From contig NZ_JAIJZW010000009.1 of NCBI RefSeq assembly GCF_019753765.1, positions 1 to 64,000 on the forward strand: DNA of 64,000 nt, written 5' to 3'. The notes beneath the pieces are model-generated. The model was not told where the DNA came from. It worked only from the letters and a program-made list of their open reading frames with translations, and made no database searches. The DNA is from Microbacterium marinilacus. GTDB taxonomy: Bacteria > Actinomycetota > Actinomycetes > Actinomycetales > Microbacteriaceae. The number at the start of each line of letters is the position of its first letter. Positions within the stretch are counted from its first letter, which is position 1. Shown here piece after piece: positions 18,305-26,037 of the stretch. The position numbers were made by a program, and so were the translations under genes.

Positions 18305-19435
18305 TCAGGACCGCAGGGCGTCGGACAGCTTGACCCTGGCTCCCATCCGCAGCAGCGAGTTCTCGTAGATCCGCGCCCCGATGCCGATCACCAGCAGGCA
18401 CGACGCGAGCAGGATCGCCAGCGACAGCAGCGGCTCCCACCACTGCGCCTCGCCGAAGAACAGCCGCACGGGCATGCCCACGGGCGCCGAGAACGGCACG
18501 TACGACATGATCGTCATCACCAGCGGGTTGTCGTTGAACAGGATGACGAGGATGTACGGCGCCATCACGAGGTAGGTCACCGGGCCCGTCGTCGATCCGA
18601 TGTCCTCCTGACGCGAGACCATCGCGCCGGTGGCGGCGAACATCGCCGCGGTCAGGATGAAGCCGAACAGGAAGAACACGGCGAACCACACGACCGGTGC
18701 GCCGAGCCCCTGCAGCAGCTCGGTCTGGCCCGTCACCACCAGGGCGAGCACCACGGCCGCCGCCAGCAGCAGGATCTGCCCCATCGCGAGGATCGTGTTG
18801 CCGATGACCTTGCCCGCGAGCAGCACGCGGGTGGGGATCGCGGAGATCAGGATCTCGACGACGCGCGTCTGCTTCTCCTCGACGACGCTCGCGGCGATCG
18901 TCGCGCCGAACGTCAACGCGGCCATGAAGAAGACGACCCCGAACCCGAGCGCGACGAAGTAGCGCAGCAGCGGGTTGAGCGCATCGGGATCGAGCAGCAC
19001 GACGTCCGCCTTGACCGCGAGCGCCTGCTCGAGCCCGGACGGGGTGTCGCTGTCGGCGATGATCGTGAGGCCCACGGGCGACTCCGCGTCGACGACGACG
19101 GCGGCCTCGACCTCGCCGTCGCGCACCAGCGCCTCGGCCGCCGCGCGATCGGTGGTCTCGACGACCTCGAGGCCCGGGGTGTCCGCCAGCAGGGCGCCGG
19201 CGTCCGCGGGAGCCGCGATCTTGATCGAGCTGTCCTGACCGGCGGTGAAGCCGCCCCAGAGCACGCTGCCGAGGGCGATCAGCACGAGGATCACCGATGA
19301 GATCACGAACGACTTGCTGCGCAGCTTCGAGCCGATCTCCCGCTCGGCCACCAGCCAGGTCGCCTGCGCGGAGGACAGCTCGGTCGGGGTGCGGCGGGCC
19401 GGCACGGCGGCGCGGGGGGTGACGGTGGCGCTCAT
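18305..19435 (-). CDS. ABC-2 type export permease (NatB-like)
   Basis: This 376-residue permease has one N-terminal helix (SFVISSVILVLIALGSVLWG near residue 42), a large extracytoplasmic domain of about 130 residues, then five or six clustered helices in the C-terminal half. That is the ABC2_membrane_3 / NatB layout seen in sodium, lipid or bacteriocin exporters. EEKQTRVVEILISAIPTRVLL near residue 200 is the coupling helix typical of the family (quoted in part as VEEKQTRVVEILISAIPT). Its ATG overlaps the ATPase stop by four bases and is preceded by AAGGAGG. Regulation should follow the dyad upstream of the ATPase. Confidence 0.87.
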   Translation of the reverse strand: MSATVTPRAAVPARRTPTELSSAQATWLVAEREIGSKLRSKSFVISSVILVLIALGSVLWGGFTAGQDSSIKIAAPADAGALLADTPGLEVVETTDRAAAEALVRDGEVEAAVVVDAESPVGLTIIADSDTPSGLEQALAVKADVVLLDPDALNPLLRYFVALGFGVVFFMAALTFGATIAASVVEEKQTRVVEILISAIPTRVLLAGKVIGNTILAMGQILLLAAAVVLALVVTGQTELLQGLGAPVVWFAVFFLFGFILTAAMFAATGAMVSRQEDIGSTTGPVTYLVMAPYILVILFNDNPLVMTIMSYVPFSAPVGMPVRLFFGEAQWWEPLLSLAILLASCLLVIGIGARIYENSLLRMGARVKLSDALRS

Positions 19436-20316
19436 CGGATGACCTCCTTGAAGATCTGGGCGAGAGAGGGATGCTGCGGGGCGAAGCTGGTGACGTCGCC
19501 GCCCTCGACCGCGCGCCGCAGCGCGGCCTGCGCCGACTCGTCGCTGTCGGCGTCGAAGACGGCGTAGCCGCCGTCGAACTCGACCACGTCGACGCCGGGC
19601 TGCTCGCGCAGCCAGCCCGCGTCGCCGGACGAGATCAGCTCGAAGCGGCGCGACGAGTGGGCGGCGCGCAGCTGCTCGCGCGACCCCTGCGCGCGGATCT
19701 CGCCGCCCGCGATGATCACGAGGTCGTCGCACAAGCGCTCGACGACGTCGAGCTGGTGCGACGAGAACAGCACGGCCGTGCCCTGCGCGGCCCGCTCCTG
19801 CAGGACGCCGGCGACGACGTCGACGGCCAGGGGGTCGAGGCCCGAGAACGGCTCGTCGAGGATCAGCACCTGCGGCTCGTGCACCAGCGCCGCGGCGATC
19901 TGGGCGCGCTGCTGGTTTCCGAGCGACAGCGCCTCGACGTTGTCGCCGAGCCTCTCCCCCAGCCCGAGCTGCTCGAGCAGCGCCGTCGCGCTGTCGGTCG
20001 CGTCCTGCTTCGAGAAGCCGTGCAGGCGAGCGAGGTACACGATCTGCTCGAGCACCTTCATCTTGGGGTACAGCCCGCGCTCCTCCGGCATGTAGCCGAA
20101 GTCGCGGCGGGCGGCCGGCGTCAGCGCCTGGCCTCCCAGGGAGACCTCCCCCGCCTCGTGCGCCAGCAGGCCGAGCACGATCCGCATGGTGGTGGTCTTG
20201 CCCGCACCGTTGCCGCCCACGAAGCCCGTGAGCCGGCCCGGTGCGACGTCGAACGACACGTCGTCGAGCACTCGACGGTCGCCGTAGCTCTTGACGATCC
20301 CGCGCAGCTTCAGCAT
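19432..20316 (-). CDS. ABC transporter ATP-binding protein (NatA-like)
   Basis: The 294-residue ATPase has Walker A GGNGAGKTT near residue 38, signature LSLGNQQR near 133 and Walker B LILDEPFSGLDP near 153. A roughly 80-residue C-terminal DUF4162-type extension ends SLAQIFKEVIR, as in NatA. It forms an exporter with the permease that overlaps it by four bases. The start MLKLRGIVKSYGD at 20316 follows AAAGGGAT; a longer frame exists but has no ribosome site. The promoter upstream carries the dyad shared with the 15.1-kb ABC operon and the sensor kinase, placing it in the same presumed regulon. Confidence 0.9.
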   Translation of the reverse strand: MLKLRGIVKSYGDRRVLDDVSFDVAPGRLTGFVGGNGAGKTTTMRIVLGLLAHEAGEVSLGGQALTPAARRDFGYMPEERGLYPKMKVLEQIVYLARLHGFSKQDATDSATALLEQLGLGERLGDNVEALSLGNQQRAQIAAALVHEPQVLILDEPFSGLDPLAVDVVAGVLQERAAQGTAVLFSSHQLDVVERLCDDLVIIAGGEIRAQGSREQLRAAHSSRRFELISSGDAGWLREQPGVDVVEFDGGYAVFDADSDESAQAALRRAVEGGDVTSFAPQHPSLAQIFKEVIR

Positions 20317-20344
20317 CCGCGATCCCTTTCTGTCCGGTGATCCC

Positions 20345-20391
20345 ACGCTACGAAGCCGGTGGTGCCGGGCGGATCCCCCGCGTGGCGGATC
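20345..20391 (-). promoter_or_regulatory. Shared dyad and -10 of the NatA/NatB-like operon (site 2)
   Basis: GATCC-N10-GGATC at 20372-20391 has the same spacing and core as sites 1 and 3. On the minus strand the -10 TAGCGT is at 20345-20350, 19 bases from the equivalent 7-base dyad edge. The -10 hexamer is identical to that of site 1. Confidence 0.62.
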
Positions 20392-20445
20392 TTGCGCTCC
20401 ACCGCGCGCCGGAGCGGCGAGCCGCGGCGTCGCGTCGGCGTGGAT

Positions 20446-20493
20446 CGGTGCGAGAGCGCCCTTATCGGCGCTCAGAAGGGCGCATTCGCACCG
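20446..20493. repeat. Long interrupted inverted repeat, possible terminator
   Basis: CGGTGCGA and GCGCCCTT (20446-20453 and 20456-20463) pair with AAGGGCGC and TCGCACCG (20476-20483 and 20486-20493) around a 12-base loop with a 2 x 2 internal loop. It lies 43 bases after the response-regulator stop and may end that operon, although no T tract follows. The rest of 20317-20535 holds only the site-2 promoter. Confidence 0.55.
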
Positions 20494-20535
20494 GTTCGAG
20501 GCGTCTTCGAGCCCGATGCGCCTGCGAGGGAGGCG

Positions 20536-21171
20536 TCAGGCGAGGCCGTGGCGGTGGGCGTAGACGACCGCGGCGACGCGGTCGCGGGCCCCGAGCTTGG
20601 CCAGCACGTTCGACACGTGGGTCTTGACCGTGGCCTCGCCGATGAACAGGCGCGTCGCGATCTCGCTGTTGCTGAGCGCCTGCGCCAGCAGCCGCAGGAC
20701 CTCGCGCTCGCGCTCGGTCAGCCCGGGATCGACGTCCGGCCCCGTCGGCCGCGCGAACCGCTCGATGACGCGTCGCGTCACCTCCGGGGCGAGCAGCGCG
20801 TCGCCGGCGGCGACGACGCGCACGGCCGACACCAGCTCCTCGGGGCCGGCGTTCTTGAGCAGGAACCCGCTCGCGCCCGCGTCGAGCGCCTCGAAGAGGT
20901 AGTCGTCGCGGTCGAAGGTCGTCACGATCACCACGCGCGGCGGGTGGTCCCCGGCTGCCGCGAGGATGCGCCGCGTCGCCTCGATGCCGTCGAGGTCGGG
21001 CATCTGCACGTCCATGCAGATCACGTCGGGCCGGAGCGAGGCCGCCGCGTCGACGGCCTCGGCGCCGGTGGCGGCCTCGCCGACCACCGTCAGGCCCGAC
21101 GCCTCGAGGATGGTGCGGAACCCCATCCGCATCGTCGCGTGGTCGTCGACGATCAGCACCCGCGCGGTCAC
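20536..21171 (-). CDS. NarL/LuxR-family response regulator
   Basis: This 211-residue regulator has a receiver domain with Asp54 (VICMDVQMPD) as the phosphorylation site and the conserved Lys in GFLLKNAGPEEL near 104. A LuxR helix-turn-helix covers about residues 148-205 (LTEREREVLRLLAQALSNSE and EATVKTHVSNVLAKLG). Its start overlaps the stop of the partner sensor kinase by four bases. The pair is of the DesK/LiaR sort that reports on the membrane or envelope. I infer that it binds the ATCC-N10-GGAT dyad found before its own operon and two ABC operons. Confidence 0.92.
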   Translation of the reverse strand: MTARVLIVDDHATMRMGFRTILEASGLTVVGEAATGAEAVDAAASLRPDVICMDVQMPDLDGIEATRRILAAAGDHPPRVVIVTTFDRDDYLFEALDAGASGFLLKNAGPEELVSAVRVVAAGDALLAPEVTRRVIERFARPTGPDVDPGLTEREREVLRLLAQALSNSEIATRLFIGEATVKTHVSNVLAKLGARDRVAAVVYAHRHGLA

Positions 21172-22454
21172 GACACGGCCTCCCCCACCAGGGCCTCGGA
21201 CCTCAGCGGGATGCGCACGCGGACGAGATAGCCGCCGCGCTCGCGCGGGCCGAACTCGAGCGATCCCCCGGACGCGGTGGCGCGCTCACGCATGCCGAGC
21301 TGACCGACCCCCGGTCGTGCCGAGGCGCGGACGCGGCCTGAGTTGGCGATCTCGAGCTCGACGGCGTCGGGCGTGTACCGCAGCCGCACGTCGGCCGAGA
21401 CGTCCGGCCCGCCGTGGCGACGGGCGTTCGTCAGGGCCTCCTGCGCGATCCGGTACAGGTTGACGTTGGCGACCTCGGGCACGTCGATCGGCTCGCCGAT
21501 GACGGTGAACGTGGTCGGCGTGCCGATGGCGGTGGTCTGCCTCGCCAGCGTCTCCAGGGCGTCCAGCCGCAGCGTCGAGGGGGCGTCAGCGTCCTGTCCC
21601 GGGTCGCGCAGGGTCGACAGCAGCTGGTGCAGCTCGCTGATCGCCGCCCGGGCCGACCGCTCGACCGACTCGAGTATGCCCTTCGCGGAATCCGGGTCGC
21701 GCTCGAGCACCGTGCGCGCCGCGCCGGCCTGCACGCCCATCGCCGACACGTGGTGGGCGACCACGTCGTGCAGCTCGCGCGCGATGCGGATGCGGTCCAG
21801 CTCGACCGCCTGAGCGGCGGACGTCTCCCGCTCCTCCTCGAGCTCGCGGGTGCGGCGGCGCAGGTCGTCGCGGGCCAGCGCGGCGGCATATGCCCGATCC
21901 CCCATGTAGTAGGCGCCGCCGAAGTACGCCGCGTTGATGACCCACTGGATCAGCATGAACGCGAGATACGGCGAGAAGGCGCCGGCGTACTGCTCGGCGT
22001 CGCCGGTGGGCTCGACCGCGCCGAGGTACGTCGAGACGATCAGCCACACGAGCATGCCGACGATGATCAGCGACCGGCTCCACACCGCGCGACGCCGGTC
22101 GGCGCACCACGCGCCCACCGTGTAGAACGCGATGAACATCGTCACCTGGCTGACGTACAGCTCCATCGACTCGACGGTGGCGCCGACGAAGTACGACGTG
22201 CAGACGATCAGCGCGACGGTGATCGGAAGCCGCCGGCGCAGCGCCAGCGGCAGCGTCGTGAGGGCGCTGAAGACCACGGCCCAGACGTCGGCGCCGTCCT
22301 GGAACGTGAACACCTGCGCGACCGCCGACAACGCGACGCTCAGCAGGGACGCGATGAACAGGGCCCCGGCGAGGCCGGCGTCGAGCCGCAGCTCGCGCGG
22401 CCCGATCGGCGGGCGGGACCAGGCGGCGTCGGGGCGGGACGTCGGGACGGGCAT
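21168..22454 (-). CDS. Sensor histidine kinase, HisKA_3 type
   Basis: The 428-residue kinase has an N-terminal membrane region of about six helices (roughly residues 30-185), a short coiled linker, the dimerisation motif IARELHDVVAHHVSAMG with the phospho-accepting His near residue 235, and a C-terminal ATPase domain with GQLGMRERATASGGSLEFGP. There is no large extracellular sensor domain, so the signal is probably sensed in the membrane, as in DesK or LiaS kinases. The ATG at 22454 has a TACCGT -10 (22461-22466) six bases upstream and no ribosome site, so translation is likely leaderless. It is cotranscribed with the response regulator. Confidence 0.9.
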   Translation of the reverse strand: MPVPTSRPDAAWSRPPIGPRELRLDAGLAGALFIASLLSVALSAVAQVFTFQDGADVWAVVFSALTTLPLALRRRLPITVALIVCTSYFVGATVESMELYVSQVTMFIAFYTVGAWCADRRRAVWSRSLIIVGMLVWLIVSTYLGAVEPTGDAEQYAGAFSPYLAFMLIQWVINAAYFGGAYYMGDRAYAAALARDDLRRRTRELEEERETSAAQAVELDRIRIARELHDVVAHHVSAMGVQAGAARTVLERDPDSAKGILESVERSARAAISELHQLLSTLRDPGQDADAPSTLRLDALETLARQTTAIGTPTTFTVIGEPIDVPEVANVNLYRIAQEALTNARRHGGPDVSADVRLRYTPDAVELEIANSGRVRASARPGVGQLGMRERATASGGSLEFGPRERGGYLVRVRIPLRSEALVGEAVS

Positions 22455-22460
22455 GCCACC

Positions 22461-22508
22461 ACGGTACGGGGCCGGGGCGCGCCCGTCCTCCCCCGCGCGA
22501 GGGACATC
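22461..22508 (-). promoter_or_regulatory. Shared dyad and -10 of the two-component operon (site 3)
   Basis: GTCCTCC-N10-GGACATC at 22485-22508 is a looser copy of the dyad at sites 1 and 2, with the same ten-base centre rich in CCCGCG. On the minus strand the -10 TACCGT follows after 18 bases, the same distance as at site 1. This suggests autoregulation by the response regulator at 20536. Confidence 0.6.
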
Positions 22509-22580
22509 GCCGCCCGTGAGCATCACGCTCCGTTACGCCGGGCGGGCGCAGCCTCGCACCGGCTCGCGACAATGGAGCGC

Positions 22581-23342
22581 ATGACCCGCCCGCTGATCGG
22601 CATCTCCGCGCCGTTGCGCCGCCTCGACACCGAGCACGGCGCCGACCTGCCGTACGCCGCGCTGGGCACCGACTACATCGAGGCCGTCGAGGCCGCCGGC
22701 TGCATCCCCGTCGTGCTCCCGCCCCTCGGCGACCCGAGGCAGCTGGCCGCGCGGCTCGACGGACTCGTGCTCTCGGGCGGCGGCGACGTCGACCCGTCCC
22801 GCTACGGAGGCCGTCCCGAGCCCGGCGTGGAGTACAGCGCGCAGCGCGACGCGTTCGAGCTGGGCCTGGCGCTCACCGCCCGGGAGCGGCGCCTGCCGAC
22901 GCTCGGGATCTGCCGTGGCCACCAGGTCGTGAACGTCGCCCTCGGGGGCACCCTGACCGTCGATCTCGGCACCACCGCGGTGCACGCGCCGCTGCTGGAC
23001 GCCGAGCGGCAGTTCCGTCTGCGGCACGATGTCGAGCTCGACCCGCTCAGCCGCCTCGCCGGTGTGTACGGCGTCACCCGCCGTGCGGTGGGCACCCTGC
23101 ACCACCAGGCGCTCGACCGCGTGGCGGACGGACTCCGGGTCGTCGCGCGCGCCGCCGACGGCGTCGTCGAGGCCGTCGAGGCGGTCGACGGATGGGACTA
23201 CCTCGGCGTGCAGTGGCACCCCGAGAAGCTCTCGGCGCCGGACGAGTGGGCGTTCGAGCTGGCGCTGTTCGAGCGGCTCACGGAGGCCGCGGGGGGCGCC
23301 GCCGGCGAGGCCCGCACGGCCGACGTCGTGCTGACCGCCTGA
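22581..23342 (+). CDS. Class I amidotransferase, gamma-Glu-GABA hydrolase-like
   Basis: This 253-residue enzyme resembles PuuD-type gamma-glutamyl-gamma-aminobutyrate hydrolases (Peptidase C26). The catalytic triad is visible: Cys111 in LGICRGHQVVNVALGG, His213 and Glu215 in VQWHPEKL. The N-terminal LSGGGDVDPSRYGG is typical of the family and positions the substrate. It would cleave a gamma-glutamyl amide, for example in polyamine breakdown, though no other polyamine-degradation gene is adjacent. The ATG at 22581 fits a GACAAT -10 at 22568-22573, seven bases upstream; an ATG three codons earlier is inside that promoter. Confidence 0.85.
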   Translation: MTRPLIGISAPLRRLDTEHGADLPYAALGTDYIEAVEAAGCIPVVLPPLGDPRQLAARLDGLVLSGGGDVDPSRYGGRPEPGVEYSAQRDAFELGLALTARERRLPTLGICRGHQVVNVALGGTLTVDLGTTAVHAPLLDAERQFRLRHDVELDPLSRLAGVYGVTRRAVGTLHHQALDRVADGLRVVARAADGVVEAVEAVDGWDYLGVQWHPEKLSAPDEWAFELALFERLTEAAGGAAGEARTADVVLTA

Positions 23343-23383
23343 GCCGCCGCACTCCGCGGCGCCGCCGATCTGGGCGATCGGAC

Positions 23384-23460
23384 GAATCCGCCGCGTAGGA
23401 GGAATCCACCGCATAGGAGCCGACCGCTCGCATTGCTCCTACAGCATGGATTCTTCCTAC
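23384..23460. repeat. Palindromic intergenic repeat, copy A
   Basis: The left arm at 23395-23420 and right arm at 23435-23460 match at 20 of 26 positions as an inverted repeat with a 14-base spacer. The left side is also a tandem 18-base direct repeat (23384-23401 and 23402-23419; GAATCCxCCGCxTAGGAG). The core ATCCAC...TAGG recurs at 48.7, 49.7 and 58.6 kb. It lies between two convergent genes; the remainder of 23343-23532 shows nothing else. Confidence 0.8.
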
Positions 23461-23532
23461 GATGCAGCGGGTGTGATGGCTCTTCGCGGCCGGAGCGGAG
23501 GGCGACGTCTAGCGAGCTCGGGACCGAACGGA

Positions 23533-24378
23533 TCAGCCGAAGATCATCGGGACGTCGTCCTCGTCCTCGTCGTCGCGGAAGTCGAGGTCGACGACCACCG
23601 GGACGTGGTCGCTCGGGGCGTCGCCCTTGCGCTCGTCGCGGTGGATCGACGCTCCCGTGACGGCGTCGGCCAGGGCGCGGGACCCCAGGATGAAGTCGAT
23701 GCGCAGACCCTGATCGCGCGGGAACTTCAGCGCCTTGTAGTCCCAGTACGTGAAGCCAGCAGGCACGAGCGGCCGGACGACGTCGCTGAGGCCCGCGGCC
23801 TCGAGCGCGGCGAAGGCGTCGCGCTCCGCGGGCGACACGTGCGTCGTTGCTCCCTCGACGATCTGCGGATCGCCGACGTCGGCGTCCGTGGGGGCGATGT
23901 TGAAGTCGCCGACCAGCGCGAGGGGCAGATCCGGATCTGCCGCCAACGCGGCGCGGGTGTGGGCCTCGAGGGCCTTCAGCCAGTGCAGCTTGTAGACGTA
24001 GTGCGGGTCGTCGAGCGATCGTCCGTTGGGCACATACAGGCTCCACACCCGCACCCCGCCCACCGTCGCGCCGATCGCGCGGGCCTCGAGAGGCGCGTCC
24101 GGGCCGTCATGTCCCTTGAGGAATCCAGGCATTCCGTCGAAGGAATACTCCACGTCCTCGAGTGGCTCGCGGCTCGCGATCGCCACGCCGTTCCACTGGT
24201 TCAGACCGTGCGCCTCCACGTGATAGCCCGCGGCCTCGAACTCGGCGTAGGGGAACTGCTCAGGCTTGCACTTGATCTCCTGCATCGCCAGCACATCGAT
24301 GTGCTCGCGCTCGGCGAAGGCGACGATCCGCCCGACACGGGCGCGGATCGAGTTCACGTTCCAGGTGGCGAGACGCAT
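23533..24378 (-). CDS. xthA: Exodeoxyribonuclease III / AP endonuclease
   Basis: The 281-residue product is an ExoIII-type endonuclease/exonuclease/phosphatase-fold DNA repair enzyme that cuts at abasic sites and trims 3' ends. Signature stretches are MRLATWNVNSIRAR at the start (metal-binding Asn7), LAMQEIKCKPEQFP (Glu34), the catalytic GDFNIAPTDADV near residue 157 and the terminal SDHVPVVVDLDF near 257 with its catalytic His. The tail is unusually acidic (DFRDDEDEDDVPMIFG). TAGGCT at 24385-24390 is a -10 six bases before the ATG, so the mRNA is probably leaderless. It diverges from pyrE. Confidence 0.92.
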   Translation of the reverse strand: MRLATWNVNSIRARVGRIVAFAEREHIDVLAMQEIKCKPEQFPYAEFEAAGYHVEAHGLNQWNGVAIASREPLEDVEYSFDGMPGFLKGHDGPDAPLEARAIGATVGGVRVWSLYVPNGRSLDDPHYVYKLHWLKALEAHTRAALAADPDLPLALVGDFNIAPTDADVGDPQIVEGATTHVSPAERDAFAALEAAGLSDVVRPLVPAGFTYWDYKALKFPRDQGLRIDFILGSRALADAVTGASIHRDERKGDAPSDHVPVVVDLDFRDDEDEDDVPMIFG

Positions 24379-24441
24379 GGAACCAGCCTAGGACGGCCCG
24401 CATGCATGTGCGCCGATCCCCCGCCTCCTAGAATCGGACGC

Positions 24442-25017
24442 ATGGCCGCATCCACGCCCGAACTCGAAGCCGACCGTCAGGCGCTCATCCGCCTCGTCCA
24501 GGACGAGGCCGTGTTCCACGGCGACTTCACCCTGTCGAGCGGCAAGAAGGCCACGTACTACGTGGACATGCGCAAGCTCACCCTGGACCATCGCGCCGCC
24601 CCCGCGATCGGCCGCATCATGCTCGACCTGATCGCCGACATCCCCGACATCGTGGCGGTGGGCGGGCTGACGCTGGGAGCCGATCCCATCGCCAACGCCG
24701 TCATGCACGAGTCGGCACGCACGGCGCACCCGCTCGACGCCTTCGTCGTGCGCAAGGAGCCGAAGGACCACGGCCGCGGCCGCCAGATCGAGGGCGCCGA
24801 CGTGAGGGGCCGGCGGGTCGTCGTGGTGGAGGACACGTCCACCACCGGACAGTCGGCGCTCAAGGCCGTCGAGGCGCTGCGCCGCGAGGGCGCGGAGGTC
24901 GTCGCGGTCGCGGTGATCGTCGACCGCTCCACCGGCGCACAGGTGGCGATCGAGGCCGAGGGGCTCGAGTGGCGCTCCGCGATCGGTCTGGCCGACCTCG
25001 GCCTCGACCCCCAGTAG
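24442..25017 (+). CDS. pyrE: Orotate phosphoribosyltransferase
   Basis: This 191-residue enzyme makes orotidine 5'-monophosphate from orotate and PRPP in pyrimidine synthesis. It has the PyrE flexible loop with VRKEPKDHGRGRQIEG near residue 98, the PRPP-binding motif VVVVEDTSTTGQSALKA near 129 and the orotate-side SSGKKATYYVDMRKL near 33. Length is normal. The ATG at 24442 is seven bases after a TAGAAT -10 (24429-24434), so it is probably leaderless. It is followed directly by a ROK-family gene in the same direction; the other pyrimidine genes are not here. Confidence 0.93.
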   Translation: MAASTPELEADRQALIRLVQDEAVFHGDFTLSSGKKATYYVDMRKLTLDHRAAPAIGRIMLDLIADIPDIVAVGGLTLGADPIANAVMHESARTAHPLDAFVVRKEPKDHGRGRQIEGADVRGRRVVVVEDTSTTGQSALKAVEALRREGAEVVAVAVIVDRSTGAQVAIEAEGLEWRSAIGLADLGLDPQ

Positions 25018-25073
25018 TGGCCACCAGAATCCGGCAGTCCGGAGAGCCGGACGAGCCGGGGGAGAAGGACGCC

Positions 25074-26006
25074 GTGCCCACCCGCATCGCGCTGGCCCTC
25101 GACCTCGGGGGCACCAAGCTGGACGCCGCGCTCGTCGACGCGGACGGGTCTGTGCTGACGGCCAGCCGCAACCGGCGCGCGACGGGACGCGCGGCCACAC
25201 CCGCCGACCTGGACGCCGCGATCGAGCACACCGTCGCCCACGCGCTCTCGCACCTGCCGCGCGACGCCGAGTTCGCCGGCGTCGGCATCGGCAGCGCGGG
25301 ACCCATCGATCTGGCCGCCGGCGCGATCCACCCCGTCAACATGCCGGGCCTGCACGGCTACGGCCTGGCCGACGCCGCCCACCGGTCGGCCGCCCGCGCG
25401 CTCCGCCACGATGACTTCCCGACGCGGCTCCGCCACGACGACTTCCCGACGCGGCTCCGCCACGATGGCGGCTGTCTGGCGCTCGCGGAGTCGTGGATCG
25501 GCGCCGCGGCAGGATCCCGCGCCTCCCTGTCGATCGTGGTGTCCACCGGAGTGGGCGGCGGGATCGTCGTCGACGGCGAGCCGATCGGCGGCGCCTCCGG
25601 CAACGCGGGCCACCTCGGCCAGACGGTGATCGGCGATCTCACCCTCGAGGAGATCGCGTCGGGCCCCGCCAGCGTCGCCTGGGCGCGCTCGCAGGGCTGG
25701 AACGGCGAGACGGGGGAGGACATCGCCCGCGACGCCGCGTCGGGCGACGTGGTCGCACGCGCCGCGATCGAGCGGTCGGCGGCCACCGTGGGGCTCGGCC
25801 TCGCGAACGCGTCGACCCTGCTCGACCTCGACGTGATCGCGATCAGCGGCGGCTTCTCGCGGGTCGCCCCCGACTACGTCGACCTGGTCTCGGCCGCCCT
25901 CGTCCGCACCGCGGTGCTGCCCTACGCCCGCGCGACCCGCGTGGTCCGCAGCGCGCTCGGCGACGAGGGCCCGCTGGTGGGCGCCGCGGCGCTCGTGCTG
26001 CGCTGA
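25074..26006 (+). CDS. ROK-family sugar kinase-like protein
   Basis: This 310-residue protein belongs to the ROK (repressor/ORF/kinase) family, with phosphate-1 motif ALDLGGTKLDAALVD near residue 9, VGIGSAGPIDL near 65 and STGVGGGIVVDGEP near 160. The helix-turn-helix of ROK repressors is missing, so it should be a sugar kinase. The cysteine-rich zinc motif of canonical ROK enzymes (CXCGXXGCXE) is absent: GHLGQTVIGDLTLEEIASG runs straight through. A 27-base tandem repeat at 25401-25467 expands the region before the DGGCLALAE catalytic stretch. The GTG start follows GGAGAAGGAC. It probably shares a transcript with pyrE. The substrate is unknown and activity uncertain. Confidence 0.8.
   Translation: MPTRIALALDLGGTKLDAALVDADGSVLTASRNRRATGRAATPADLDAAIEHTVAHALSHLPRDAEFAGVGIGSAGPIDLAAGAIHPVNMPGLHGYGLADAAHRSAARALRHDDFPTRLRHDDFPTRLRHDGGCLALAESWIGAAAGSRASLSIVVSTGVGGGIVVDGEPIGGASGNAGHLGQTVIGDLTLEEIASGPASVAWARSQGWNGETGEDIARDAASGDVVARAAIERSAATVGLGLANASTLLDLDVIAISGGFSRVAPDYVDLVSAALVRTAVLPYARATRVVRSALGDEGPLVGAAALVLR
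25401..25467 (+). repeat. 27-base tandem repeat inside ROK gene, about 2.5 copies
   Basis: Units 25401-25427 and 25428-25454 differ by one base and a partial third copy covers 25455-25467. Each unit starts CTCCGCCACGA and encodes LRHDDFPTR. It is in frame, so copy number can change without a frameshift. Confidence 0.88.
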
Positions 26007-26037
26007 CCCTCCGTCGGCCGAGCCCGCGCCGGAGACG

